This document shows positions 42,114 to 51,257 of a DNA stretch of 64,000 nt, in pieces. Below the pieces are notes generated by a model. It was not told the DNA's origin, searched no databases, and saw nothing but the letters and a program-made list of their open reading frames with translations. The position numbers and the translations under genes are program-made. Origin of the DNA: Vibrio sp. DW001 (GTDB lineage: Bacteria > Pseudomonadota > Gammaproteobacteria > Enterobacterales > Vibrionaceae); NCBI RefSeq assembly GCF_029016285.1, contig NZ_CP091975.1, forward strand, positions 620,001 through 684,000, given 5' to 3'. The number at the start of each line of letters is the position of its first letter. Positions within the stretch are counted from its first letter, which is position 1.

Positions 42114-42137
42114 AATTTATAGCATATGCTATAAATT
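42114..42137. promoter_or_regulatory. Perfect 24-bp palindrome, candidate DUF134 operator 2
   Basis: Half-site AATTTATAGCAT followed by its exact complement. It lies 36 bp before the divergent thioesterase start. Confidence 0.8.
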
Positions 42138-42172
42138 ATGCATGAAATCCGCTTTAATCACTAGGGTATAAA

Positions 42173-42583
42173 ATGAAAAATGTTAAGCCAAATAGCCACA
42201 ACAACTGTATTGCATGTGGTGAGTCGAACTTCAACTCCAACTCACTTCAATTGCAGTTTTCATCTGACTCCGAAAATAGCGTTATGACAAAGATAAAACT
42301 AGATGAATCTTACCAAGGGTATCCGAACGTGTTACATGGTGGAGTGATCAGCACCTTATTGGACGCGGCGATGACACATTGCCTGTTTGCTCGACATTTA
42401 GAAGCCATGACAGCCGAGTTGACCGTTAGGTTCATTAAACCGGTACCGATTAATCAAGAGCTAGTTGTTGTTGGAACTTGTGTTGCGGAACAAAGAGGAA
42501 TGTATAAATTGACCAGTTTTATTTCACTAAATGACAATATATTGGCTCGCGCCAAGGCCAAATTTCTTCTTATAAAAGCGTAA
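42173..42583 (+). CDS. PaaI-type hotdog thioesterase
   Basis: 136 aa. Hotdog-fold core with VLHGGVISTLLDAAMTH (catalytic Asp/Glu helix) and LTVRFIKPVP. The N-terminus carries CIACGESNFNSNSLQL, a CxxC as in related YbgC/PaaI proteins. It probably hydrolyses an acyl-CoA; substrate unknown. It is divergent from the DUF134 operon across the paired palindromes. Confidence 0.85.
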   Translation: MKNVKPNSHNNCIACGESNFNSNSLQLQFSSDSENSVMTKIKLDESYQGYPNVLHGGVISTLLDAAMTHCLFARHLEAMTAELTVRFIKPVPINQELVVVGTCVAEQRGMYKLTSFISLNDNILARAKAKFLLIKA

Positions 42584-42703
42584 ATTATTGTAAATACCTC
42601 TCATTACCAAATACATCAGACTAGACTTATTAAGAAAATGATCCGATGGGTTTAATCAACCGTAGAATACCCAGTTGATCGATATTTCTATAAAAGGAGA
42701 AAG

Positions 42704-43624
42704 GTGAGTATGGATACATCAAGTCAGTTAAAAAATGATACACAAGCTTTAAGGCCAATCCCACAGGAAGCTTTTGATTGGTATGATGAATACGCGCACG
42801 GCCTCATTGACCGCCGTGAATTTATGGCACGATTAGGTGGGCTTGTTGCTTTAGGTTTTACCATGACGGTATTGTCTAGTGCGTTGATACCCAATTACGC
42901 CAATGCTGAGCAAATTTCATTCAATGATCCTTTAATTAAAGCCTCTTATGTCAAATATGATTCTCCTAAAGGGCATGGAGAGTGTCAGGGATATTTGGTT
43001 ATGCCTGCAAAATTAGAGGGTAAGGCGCCTGTCGTATTGGTTATTCATGAAAATAGAGGCCTTAACCCCTATATAAAAGATGTTGCTCGACGCCTTGCGG
43101 CGCAAGGTTTTATCGCTTTTGCACCTGACGGGTTGTATCCGTTAGGTGGTTATCCGGGTAATGATGATGAAGGACGTACCATGCAAAAAGGCATGGATAA
43201 AGTAAAATTAGAAGAAGACTTTATCGCCGCCGCTCAGTTTCTGAAGTCTCATGAAATGAGCACCGGAAAGTTAGGTGCGGTTGGTTTTTGTTATGGAGGT
43301 TACATTGTCAATATGCTTGCTGCGAGCATCCCTGAGCAACTTGATGCTGGCGTTCCGTTCTATGGCACTCCTGCTGCAGAAGCAATTCGAGATAACGTTA
43401 AAGGGCCGCTTTTACTGCAATTTGGTGAGTTAGATAAACGAGTAAATGGCACATGGCCAGATTATGAGAAATCATTGATGGCGAATAAAGTGGATTACAC
43501 TGCCCATATTTATAAAGGTGTTAATCACGGGTTCCACAACGATTCTACGGGTAGATATGCGCCGGAAGAAGCGGAGCTTTCTTGGGCAAGGACGGTTGAA
43601 TTTTTTAATCAACATTTAGTGTAA
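42704..43624 (+). CDS. Dienelactone hydrolase-family protein, possibly Tat-exported
   Basis: 306 aa (GTG start; the ATG two codons later is equally possible, both near AAGGAG). An N-terminal extension contains DRREFMARLGG and a hydrophobic stretch ending in PNYANA, like a twin-arginine signal though set about 40 residues in. The alpha/beta hydrolase has Cys nucleophile GFCYGG, Asp in GELDKR and His in NHGFHND, with VIHENRGL. Physiological substrate unknown. Confidence 0.87.
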   Translation: MSMDTSSQLKNDTQALRPIPQEAFDWYDEYAHGLIDRREFMARLGGLVALGFTMTVLSSALIPNYANAEQISFNDPLIKASYVKYDSPKGHGECQGYLVMPAKLEGKAPVVLVIHENRGLNPYIKDVARRLAAQGFIAFAPDGLYPLGGYPGNDDEGRTMQKGMDKVKLEEDFIAAAQFLKSHEMSTGKLGAVGFCYGGYIVNMLAASIPEQLDAGVPFYGTPAAEAIRDNVKGPLLLQFGELDKRVNGTWPDYEKSLMANKVDYTAHIYKGVNHGFHNDSTGRYAPEEAELSWARTVEFFNQHLV

Positions 43625-43626
43625 TT

Positions 43627-43660
43627 GAAGGAGCCCTTGTTACCCTGAAGGGCTTCGGTT
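43627..43660 (+). terminator. Probable terminator after the dienelactone hydrolase gene
   Basis: Stem AGCCCTT/AAGGGCT, 9-nt loop, followed by TCGGTTTC; weak T-run. Confidence 0.55.
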
Positions 43661-43722
43661 TCAATGTTTGATATGTAACTGTTCTATACTTTAGACACGA
43701 AAATTAGCAACGTGTAAAAATT

Positions 43723-44316
43723 ATGTGCGGAAGATTGAACATCATAGATGATCCGTTAGCGGAGGCCGTGAGTGCGGCGTTAGGTATAAGTTTTTTTGCT
43801 AAAACCAACTCTGACCTTTGTCCCTCTCAACAGGTCTCTGTTGTTGGAAAAGCGGATTGCTCACTGCATCAATTTGAACTTTTGTGGGGAGTTAAACCGA
43901 GTTGGGCCAATCGTGCGATCATCAATGCTCAGGCTGAAAGTGTGGCAAGTAAAGCGACGTTTAGCGCCTCATATATAAGTCACAGAGTCGTTGTTCCTTG
44001 TTCCGGATGGTATGAATGGAAAGAAGAGGAAGGAAGTAAACAGAAATATTTGTTTTCTGATATTGAAGACAGACCGCTTTATATGGCGGGTATCGCATTA
44101 GCGAATATCCAGAATCTGGTGACGTTAACCACTCAATCGAATTCACAGTGTGCAACCATTCACCATAGAATGCCGTTGTTACTCAGAGACAGTGATGTGA
44201 ACTCTTGGTTATATGGCTCGGTAGAGCAAGCCAATGCGCTAGTGTCTCTGCCCTACCAAAGAGAGTTGAAAATAACGACGAGCAAGCCGCTATCTCTACA
44301 AGGGGTTCTTTTCTAG
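43723..44316 (+). CDS. SRAP (YedK/HMCES) abasic-site DNA-protein crosslink protein
   Basis: 197 aa. Catalytic set visible: Cys2 after the removed Met, Asn68 (INAQAE), Glu98 (SGWYEWK) and His148 (HHRMP), equivalent to YedK Cys2, Asn75, Glu105 and His160. It forms a stable link with abasic sites in single-stranded DNA. The stop overlaps the convergent nuclease stop in CTAG. Confidence 0.93.
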   Translation: MCGRLNIIDDPLAEAVSAALGISFFAKTNSDLCPSQQVSVVGKADCSLHQFELLWGVKPSWANRAIINAQAESVASKATFSASYISHRVVVPCSGWYEWKEEEGSKQKYLFSDIEDRPLYMAGIALANIQNLVTLTTQSNSQCATIHHRMPLLLRDSDVNSWLYGSVEQANALVSLPYQRELKITTSKPLSLQGVLF

Positions 44317-45077
44317 TTACAATCGAGTCTGGTTGCCATCTTAGTACTGTCTGTCAAGGATTGGGGCAATGAGTACGCTAACAGTGGTTGCAGCGTTTTT
44401 AGGTCCGTTAACGTGTTGCAAAAATCAGCATTTTTATCTATATCTTGAGGCATAATAAATACAGCCGCCTCGCCTTTGCTAAGGTTTTTATTCGGTTTGT
44501 AGATGATCTTGTAATAAGCGGAAGGAATCTTATGAGGTTCATCGGCGGCAGGTAATACCATGGCGTCTTCTGAATAAATTGGCCCACTTATCACATATAA
44601 CGAGTCTCTAAACTCGGCTTTCTCTCTCACCTTGCTTTCGAGTTCTTGCCATGCATTCTGATTTAAAGCACTTGATTGGGGGGTGATATTACTTAAGTAA
44701 TTTAATGTGTACCAATACTTGTTGCCGGTAAAGCTGGCGAGTGGAACCTGATGCCCTCGGTCGGTTTTTAGTTGTTTATAAGCATTCTTGTAATCTTTCT
44801 CTTCTAGTGTTTCATCTTCTGAAAGCAGGGGTTGATTCTTCCAGTCCCTATTTGTGTGCGTGCCAAAGTTTTGCACATCCACTTCATAGGCAACCCAGTC
44901 GGCAAATTTTGTGGTGGGGTTTTGGGATAACGCATAAAGTCGTTCAAATATCATGGTATTGCCATCTATTTGGATTTCTGGACAACCGATAGGACAGTGT
45001 GGACTTTCTATTTTTGTTGATGAATTTGCCACAGATAAAGGCAAAGACGCGAAGAAGAATAAAGCGAGATTTTTCAT
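44313..45077 (-). CDS. Secreted DNA/RNA non-specific endonuclease (NUC family)
   Basis: 254 aa. Signal peptide about 1-18 (LALFFFASLPLSVA). The catalytic motif TDRGHQVP places His109, with YLSNITPQSSALNQ giving the metal ligand Asn139. Serratia nuclease is the model. Likely periplasmic or extracellular, with a role in nutrient scavenging or DNA degradation. Confidence 0.92.
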   Translation of the reverse strand: MKNLALFFFASLPLSVANSSTKIESPHCPIGCPEIQIDGNTMIFERLYALSQNPTTKFADWVAYEVDVQNFGTHTNRDWKNQPLLSEDETLEEKDYKNAYKQLKTDRGHQVPLASFTGNKYWYTLNYLSNITPQSSALNQNAWQELESKVREKAEFRDSLYVISGPIYSEDAMVLPAADEPHKIPSAYYKIIYKPNKNLSKGEAAVFIMPQDIDKNADFCNTLTDLKTLQPLLAYSLPQSLTDSTKMATRLDCN

Positions 45078-45304
45078 TATTATATTCCTAACCGTACATA
45101 GTATTGATTAGGTTAGCAGGTTGCTGTGCGGTATCAAGGTTGAGAGGTGGCGTCCAACGGTTTTTCCTGTAGTACAAATGATGGGCTAGAAGTGTTGGAT
45201 TGATGATGTCGCCTGCAATTATTGGTAATGAACATTGGATGTAATTCTTTGTCTTCGCAAAATTGGGCTATCTTTAAATTAAACAATTATATAGGAACGA
45301 TAAT

Positions 45305-45925
45305 ATGAGTTTTGATTGGGTAGAGTGGTTTGGGTATTTAGCGTCGTTAGTGGTATTGGTTTCACTTACTATGACTTCCATCATTAAGCTTAGGGTGATC
45401 AATTTTATTGGCTGTGTCTTATTTGCCATGTTCGCGTACTTTATAGACTCGTATCCTACAATGTTCATGAACATTGGTATCGCGGGCATCAATATTTATT
45501 TCTTATGGAAAATCCGAACCACGAAAGAACAATTTACCTTAATTACCGAGTCGGTTGGTTCAGAATACTTTGATTATTTTGTTTCAAGTTATAAGAGTGA
45601 AATAGAGCTTCAAGTGTCGACAACGGAATTAAAAGGGGCTGATACGGCGTTTTATATGTTGAGAAACAACAGTATTGCAGGTGTGCTCGTGGGCAATATA
45701 AACCCTGAAGGTGAGCTGTCAGTATTACTCGACTACGTTACACCTGAGTATCGTGATTTTAAGTTGGCCCACTACTACTATGTATCGAATCCTAATGTGA
45801 TTAAAGAGAGAGGAGTCAAGGTACTGAAAGCGAACGCTACAACCCCCGAGCATAAAGAGTATCTGCTTAAAGTTGGTTTCCATCTAGTGGATGAAAATGA
45901 AGGGGTATATTTCAAAGAGCTTTAG
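45305..45925 (+). CDS. Membrane protein with YgjV-like helices and GNAT-like C-terminus
   Basis: 206 aa. Three membrane helices within residues 8-70, then a soluble domain (about 80-206) resembling a GNAT fold (AGVLVGNINPEGELSVLLDY, then LKANATTPEHKEYLLKVGF). No acetyl-CoA loop is clear, so enzymatic activity is uncertain. GGAACG precedes the ATG. Confidence 0.7.
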   Translation: MSFDWVEWFGYLASLVVLVSLTMTSIIKLRVINFIGCVLFAMFAYFIDSYPTMFMNIGIAGINIYFLWKIRTTKEQFTLITESVGSEYFDYFVSSYKSEIELQVSTTELKGADTAFYMLRNNSIAGVLVGNINPEGELSVLLDYVTPEYRDFKLAHYYYVSNPNVIKERGVKVLKANATTPEHKEYLLKVGFHLVDENEGVYFKEL

Positions 45926-46020
45926 GTTTGATAAAGGCTTGTCCTTTGTTGTCTGCACCATTACCTCGATAGTGTTAATCGATTACTTTTTCAGATTAGT
46001 ATTAAACGTTCAATATGCAT

Positions 46021-46049
46021 AAAAAATGGGTTAGCGAAGGCTAACCCAT
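46021..46049 (-). terminator. Terminator of the 69-aa gene
   Basis: Minus-strand stem ATGGGTTAGC/GCTAACCCAT with a 4-nt loop, then T6. Confidence 0.9.
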
Positions 46050-46068
46050 GAACTGACTAAGGGGAATT

Positions 46069-46278
46069 TTAGTGTTGTGTGTCAGCTTCAAAATAAGGTT
46101 TATAGACATCGGCTAATGACTTGTTTTTTGCTTTGTGTTTTCTTTTTTTTGTGATGGATGGGGGCGTTTCTTGTGATTTGATTGCTTCGGCGTGTTGTTG
46201 TGCTGAATGTTGAAAGTGTGAACTTTGCTGAGCCATTTTTCGGGCTTGATTGACTCGATTGATTACATCCTGGAGCAT
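46069..46278 (-). CDS. Small hypothetical protein (69 aa)
   Basis: Not recognised. Hydrophilic, Gln/Lys-rich, probably helical (INRVNQARKMAQQSSHFQHS), with a basic segment KKRKHKAKNK. Support for a real gene: GTGAGG seven nt before the ATG and a clean terminator after the stop. Confidence 0.65.
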   Translation of the reverse strand: MLQDVINRVNQARKMAQQSSHFQHSAQQHAEAIKSQETPPSITKKRKHKAKNKSLADVYKPYFEADTQH

Positions 46279-46595
46279 AAGCAGTACCTCACTTCAATGA
46301 GAAATTAAATACATACTGTTCCATTTAACATTAGTCCTACTTGCCAATTTAGTCAACCCGAAATTAATAAGTGTAATCTTTTTTTTAGACGGCCTTAAGC
46401 AAGGGAATTCAATTGGTTATGTCGAAAAATTGTGAAGGTAAGCATCGGTTATTAGGTATTACCTATTTATCCGAAATGAGCAAATAAGCGACGTGTACTA
46501 CTTAGGTTCTTTTCTCTTAATCCTCAGGGAATGGTTGATAATTATCAGTGAGCAAGGATAATGTTTAGCCCACTCAACTCCATAATGTGCCCGTA
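46279..46595. other. Intergenic region
   Basis: 317 bp holding the divergent promoters of the 69-aa gene and rsuA. Contains a T8 run near 46380 and the short palindrome GATAATTATC near 46541. No gene seen. Confidence 0.6.
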
Positions 46596-47285
46596 ATGCG
46601 CCTTGATAAATTTGTTTGTAAAAGTACTGAGTTAACAAAAAATGAAGCTATAAAACGGATAAATGCGGGTGATGTTTTGGTTAATCAGTGTATTACGATG
46701 AACGAGTCGACTCAGGTGCATGAAAACAATACGATAATGCTTAATGGTGTTGAATTAACGGCTCGTGATTTTCGCTATATAATGATGCATAAACCCGCCG
46801 GTACTATTTGTTCCAATATCGATGAAGCCTATCCATCTCTGTTTAATTATGTAGACATTGAAAAAACCACAGAGCTGCATATTGCAGGTCGCTTAGATGC
46901 GGATACAACAGGGTTGGTTTTGATTACGGATGATGGACGTTGGTCATTCAATATTACGACACCCACGAAGCAGTGCAACAAAGTATATCGAGTCGGTTTG
47001 TCGCGTGTGATTTCGGATGATGTTGCCTTAACGTTTAAAAAAGGTGTGAAGTTGCAAGGCGAACAGCAATCAACGTTGCCTGCCATATTGGATGTTATTG
47101 GCCCCAAAGAGGCGCTTTTAACCATCACTGAAGGTAAGTTTCATCAGGTTAAGCGTATGTTCGCCGCCGTAGGTAACCGAGTAGTTTCGCTTCATCGTGA
47201 AGAAATTGGAGATGTTTGTTTGGATGTTGCGGTTGGACAGTGGCGTTACTTGACACGCGATGAAATTCATTCCTTTACCAAGTAA
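46596..47285 (+). CDS. rsuA: RsuA-family 16S rRNA pseudouridine synthase
   Basis: 229 aa. N-terminal S4 domain (MRLDKFVCKSTELTKNEA), then the catalytic domain with Asp in AGRLDADTTGLVLITDDG, and EGKFHQVKRMFAAVGN. RsuA modifies U516 of 16S rRNA. The ATG at 46596 fits family starts; GTG at 46587 is the longer option. Confidence 0.92.
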   Translation: MRLDKFVCKSTELTKNEAIKRINAGDVLVNQCITMNESTQVHENNTIMLNGVELTARDFRYIMMHKPAGTICSNIDEAYPSLFNYVDIEKTTELHIAGRLDADTTGLVLITDDGRWSFNITTPTKQCNKVYRVGLSRVISDDVALTFKKGVKLQGEQQSTLPAILDVIGPKEALLTITEGKFHQVKRMFAAVGNRVVSLHREEIGDVCLDVAVGQWRYLTRDEIHSFTK

Positions 47286-47338
47286 GTTAATCGGTGGGAA
47301 TGTACGCCTAGGTATTCGACGTTCTTTGAACGTTGAAC

Positions 47339-47377
47339 AAAAAAATAGAGCATCCTGCGAGAGCAGAATACTCTATT
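47339..47377 (-). terminator. Terminator of the binding-protein gene
   Basis: Minus-strand stem AATAGAGTATTCTGC/GCAGGATGCTCTATT (15 bp with two U-G), 4-nt loop, T7. Confidence 0.93.
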
Positions 47378-47422
47378 GAACCTTAACAGAGCGGACAGTA
47401 AAAAAACTGGCCATATTATCAA

Positions 47423-48409
47423 TTAAAGAGCGTTAGCCACTTTGTCGGCGACGTCTGGAGATACCCATTTTCGCCAGATCTCAGGTTGCTCAGCCAAGAA
47501 GTACTCCATGGCACCCTCGCCATCGGCCTGATTCTCTTCTATCCAAGCGAGTACCGCACTCATCTCTTTATTGGTAAAGCTACGCTTATTCAGGTAATCC
47601 GTTATTTGAGGTTCGCGAGCTGCGAATGGTTCAGTGATGATAGTCGCCACTGTTGACGGTGGATACATGGTGACTTTAGGTGATTCGCAATCATCGATTG
47701 TGGTACAACTAAGAAACTCTTCGATATCGATGCCTGAACCGAAATCGACCTTGACCATATCGTACCGACCAAAGATTGCGGTTGGAGCCCAGTAGTAACC
47801 AAACCAAGCCTCTCCACGTATGTTCGCTTTGGCAAGAGAGCCTGACAGTCCTGCACTTGATCCTGGATCAATTAGGTCAAAGCCCGCTTCATCCAGTTTT
47901 AGAGCTCGAAACAGATTGGTTGCTGAAATTTGGCAGTTCCAACCCGCAGGACAGCCATAGAATGCTGAAGCATCAGGGTTTTCTGGGTGTTTAAATAGTT
48001 TAGCGTGCTTGATCACACCCTCAATAGTTGCCATTTCTGGGTATTTGTCCACCATGAATTTAGGGACCCAAAAGCCTTCTTCACCACCATCGCTCAGTGA
48101 AGCACCACCATAGCGAATCCGTTTGTCGGCGACACCTTGGTCTAGCAATTTTTTAGTCGCATTCGTCCACATTTCAGGGGCAATATCAGGTTCACCTTTT
48201 TCGAGCATCGAAGTACTAGTTGGTGTGGTGTCTCCCGGAACTAAAGATGCCTCGCAACCAAAACCTTTCTCAAGAATAAAACGGTCGACGCTCGCCATAA
48301 AGCTCGCAGACGTCCAGTTCATATCTGCAATAGTTACTTCTCCACACCCTTCATCGGCTTGTACTGAGTGGCTCACGACAAATAGCAAAGCTAGTAGTCT
48401 GATTTTCAT
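47423..48409 (-). CDS. Glycine betaine/choline-type ABC substrate-binding protein (orphan)
   Basis: 328-aa OpuAC-family periplasmic protein. Signal peptide about 1-18 (IRLLALLFVVSHSVQA). The mature part has IADMNWTSASF, DTTPTSTSMLEKGEPDIAPE and aromatic residues near GEAWFGYYWAPTA that would form the quaternary-amine cage. No permease or ATPase gene is adjacent, so it must share a transporter or act alone. The start at 48409 has GGAGAGAG upstream. Confidence 0.88.
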   Translation of the reverse strand: MKIRLLALLFVVSHSVQADEGCGEVTIADMNWTSASFMASVDRFILEKGFGCEASLVPGDTTPTSTSMLEKGEPDIAPEMWTNATKKLLDQGVADKRIRYGGASLSDGGEEGFWVPKFMVDKYPEMATIEGVIKHAKLFKHPENPDASAFYGCPAGWNCQISATNLFRALKLDEAGFDLIDPGSSAGLSGSLAKANIRGEAWFGYYWAPTAIFGRYDMVKVDFGSGIDIEEFLSCTTIDDCESPKVTMYPPSTVATIITEPFAAREPQITDYLNKRSFTNKEMSAVLAWIEENQADGEGAMEYFLAEQPEIWRKWVSPDVADKVANAL

Positions 48410-48753
48410 TTCTCTCTCCATTTAGTGAAATACATCCATGTTTCGGCCGATAGAATACACAAAATATACTTAGAGCTCAATTAATTACTTTGCTAATGGT
48501 TAATTGATAAGAGGAAAGAGCAAAGCGTCACGAAGTGCATGATGTAGACATTAACCTAGTAAAATAGGTATTTTTCACCGATATCCACCCACTTTTACAG
48601 GGATGCGTTTAGTGGCTCATTTTAATTGTTAAATGATGTAACATTATTTTAATTAGAGCACTAAGTATTTTATAGGCGCTTTATGATAGGTTGCCATTTC
48701 TTCTCGCGTGGATTCATAACCGGTACGGTAGTTTTTCTGCTAATAAGGCTGAA
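48410..48753. other. Intergenic region
   Basis: 344 bp, AT-rich, without a supported gene. Contains a small inverted repeat CCTA(gtaaaa)TAGG near 48558. It probably holds the binding-protein promoter. Confidence 0.55.
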
Positions 48754-49428
48754 TCAGTATGAGATCTTTACCAAACGATACGCATCAATAATGGGTTGAA
48801 CATTGGTTGTGTTGCCCTGCTGAATTCGGCTGTAATGGTTAAGCGTTTTATTCAAGTATTTTTCAGCTATTGCAGCTTGATTCGATGATTCAGATTGCCA
48901 AATTTTTTCTCCAACCGGACCAATTTGCCTGTTTTCTTCTTTCGTTGACGAAACCAGAATAACTTCATAGAAGCGTTGGTTGTCTTCAACGAGAACTTCG
49001 TTTTTCAGTCGATAATCAAGTTCGATGAGCTTTTGACGTAATGCAAATTGGTGATGAACAGGACAGAGTAAAAAATCAATATCTAATCCTGAATGCTTCT
49101 GATGAATCGCATCGATGAACGTGATCATCAAATCACCGCCAACGCCAGCGATGATAATTAGGAGCTTCCCTTCATATTGATCTAAAGGTAGCTTGGCGAC
49201 GTCAAGGCAGTGAGTCTCCCATGATGAATTTGAGTAAAAACGATGAAGCTTGCCGTTTAATTCAGCCATTAGCTCGGGCACAATATCAACAAAATGGATC
49301 GTTGAAGAGACTTGGTGAGACAGTAAAGCAGCACCAAGGAAGCCGTGATCACAGCAGCAATCCCAAACGTGGACATAGTCTGATGTCACCATTTGTTCTA
49401 TTTGTATTAATCTCTTACTGAGCTTCAA
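48754..49428 (-). CDS. TrmK-family tRNA adenine-N1 methyltransferase
   Basis: 224 aa, Rossmann methyltransferase of the TrmK/COG2384 type. AdoMet loop WDCCCDHGFLGAALL, then HFVDIVPELM and IIAGVGGDLM (motif IV region). The family makes m1A22 in tRNA in Bacillus. The start is TTG at 49428 with AGGTGG five nt upstream; a GTG at 49437 overlaps that binding site. Confidence 0.8.
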   Translation of the reverse strand: MKLSKRLIQIEQMVTSDYVHVWDCCCDHGFLGAALLSHQVSSTIHFVDIVPELMAELNGKLHRFYSNSSWETHCLDVAKLPLDQYEGKLLIIIAGVGGDLMITFIDAIHQKHSGLDIDFLLCPVHHQFALRQKLIELDYRLKNEVLVEDNQRFYEVILVSSTKEENRQIGPVGEKIWQSESSNQAAIAEKYLNKTLNHYSRIQQGNTTNVQPIIDAYRLVKISY

Positions 49429-49660
49429 GGAAACCACCTACTAACGGTTAAAAACGAGCGCATTGTAATGGTTTTCTTACTTTTAGCGAAGTAGGTTAAC
49501 CGAGTTTATTATGCTGTCTATCTTTTCTATACAGTGACGTATGCTTTATCAAATTATACTGCCGTCTAAACCGTAAATAGTGTTAATATTTTTGTGTCTG
49601 AGGGGGGATTTGTCACTCTCACACTACATCACATATGTTATTAAGAATAAGGACATCTGA

Positions 49661-50953
49661 GTGCAAAAGCGTTTTATTGATGGATCGACCCTGTATCGCC
49701 AACACCGTTTTACATTGCCGCTTAATTATCAAGATGGTGAAGGTGAACAGATACAGGTGTTCGCCCGTGAGCTTGTTGATTTAGCCAAAGATAACCACGA
49801 CCTTCCTTGGTTGGTTTACTTTCAAGGTGGCCCTGGTTTTCCGTCACCACGGGTAAGCGGTGAGTCGGGTTGGTTAAAACGTGCACTTCAAGACTATCGC
49901 GTTCTTTTGTTAGATCAGCGGGGCACAGGTAACAGCTCAGTGGTTAACCAAGAATCACTCGCGCATCTGTCTGCTGAAAAGCAGGCCGAATACCTTTCTC
50001 ACTTTAGAGCCGATAATATCGTACGCGACGCAGAAGCGATTCGTGAACAGTTTGGTATCGAACAATGGGCCACGCTAGGGCAGAGCTTTGGTGGTTTCTG
50101 TACGTTGTCTTACTTGTCGTTATTTCCACAAAGCTTACTCCGCTGTTACGTGACAGGCGGTATTCCTTCGATTTATCGACATGCCGATGATGTTTATATG
50201 GCGACCTATAAGCGGGTAACGGACAAGAATAACGGGTTCTTTGCTCAGTTTCCGCAAGCCCAAGACATGTGCTGTGATATTGCCCAGTACTTACTTGAAA
50301 ACCAAGTGACACTGCCGAATGGTCAACACTTTACCGTTGAACAGTTTCAGTTGATTGGTATTAATCTTGGGCGTGGTGGGGCAAATCTGCCGCTCTATTA
50401 CATGCTAGAAGGTGCCTTCATTGAGGTGAACGGCGACAAACAATTAAACTACGGTTTTTTGAGTCAAATGCAGCAAGAGCAGAGCTACCTCACCAACCCT
50501 ATCTACGCTATTTTGCATGAATCTATCTACTGCCAAGGTTTTGCATCAAACTGGTCAGCGCATCGCGTTCGTGAACATTACTCTCAGTTTAACTATCGAA
50601 TAGGGGATAGGTTCTGGTTCACGGGGGAAATGGTATACCCATGGATGTTCCGTCAGCTAAAGACATTAGAATCGCTGCGTGAAGCAGCAAATAGGTTAGC
50701 AGAGAAAGATGATTGGGGAGATCTGTATAACGCTGAGACGCTGAGTAAAAACAGAGTACCTGTCGCTTGTGCTGCCTATGCCGATGACATGTACGTTGAG
50801 CTTGATTACACCCGCGAGACATTGGAGAATATTCCGATGTCTAAGGTATGGATTACCAATGAATATGAACACAATGGTCTCGGTGTCGATGGTGAAAAGA
50901 TCTTGGACCGTTTAATCACAATGGCGAATGCGTTAGACAACCTACCTAAATAG
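49661..50953 (+). CDS. Prolyl aminopeptidase-like alpha/beta hydrolase (S33)
   Basis: 430 aa. Larger Aeromonas-type prolyl aminopeptidase, with oxyanion GGPGFPSPR, nucleophile elbow GQSFGG, and the C-terminal NEYEHNGLGVDG supplying the His. LLLDQRGTGNSS is typical. Cytoplasmic, no signal peptide. GTG start with AAGGACA upstream. Confidence 0.9.
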   Translation: MQKRFIDGSTLYRQHRFTLPLNYQDGEGEQIQVFARELVDLAKDNHDLPWLVYFQGGPGFPSPRVSGESGWLKRALQDYRVLLLDQRGTGNSSVVNQESLAHLSAEKQAEYLSHFRADNIVRDAEAIREQFGIEQWATLGQSFGGFCTLSYLSLFPQSLLRCYVTGGIPSIYRHADDVYMATYKRVTDKNNGFFAQFPQAQDMCCDIAQYLLENQVTLPNGQHFTVEQFQLIGINLGRGGANLPLYYMLEGAFIEVNGDKQLNYGFLSQMQQEQSYLTNPIYAILHESIYCQGFASNWSAHRVREHYSQFNYRIGDRFWFTGEMVYPWMFRQLKTLESLREAANRLAEKDDWGDLYNAETLSKNRVPVACAAYADDMYVELDYTRETLENIPMSKVWITNEYEHNGLGVDGEKILDRLITMANALDNLPK

Positions 50954-50993
50954 TCCATGAGTTATTCAAGAATAAAGCCCAATGGGGAAAAGT

Positions 50994-51167
50994 ATGACAA
51001 AGAAAGTAGTGCAGTTTGAATACGAGAAAGAGACAAAAAATAGTGTTCGCTATAAGGAAGTTCCTGAAGAAGGAACGGCGCCTATTCTGGGTTCTCTGTA
51101 TGTTCAGAAATGGTTTGCTGGTAATAGCAAATCGTTAGAGATAACCATTGATAAAAAAGACGACTGA
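50994..51167 (+). CDS. Small conserved-type hypothetical protein (57 aa)
   Basis: Not recognised. Charged, probably small beta fold (VVQFEYEKETKNSVRYKEVP, then APILGSLYVQKWF, then LEITIDKKDD). ATG at 50994 with GGGGA upstream, 41 nt after the aminopeptidase stop, so possibly co-transcribed. Confidence 0.7.
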   Translation: MTKKVVQFEYEKETKNSVRYKEVPEEGTAPILGSLYVQKWFAGNSKSLEITIDKKDD

Positions 51168-51257
51168 CAACCAACAAGGGAGGTACACGGGCGTTTTACG
51201 ATCCGGAAGTACTTTCCCTTATTCAAACGAGAACGGTTGCTTCTTAGTTGTCACCGT

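Noticed and set aside
46338..46356. CTACTTGCCAATTTAGTCAA, close to the IscR type 1 motif
   Set aside because: One base is missing from the conserved spacing compared with the sites at 17608 and 17633, and neither neighbouring gene is an expected IscR target.
46540..46552. GATAATTATC as a Fur box
   Set aside because: Only 10 bp of palindrome and no third hexamer; neighbouring genes are not iron-related.
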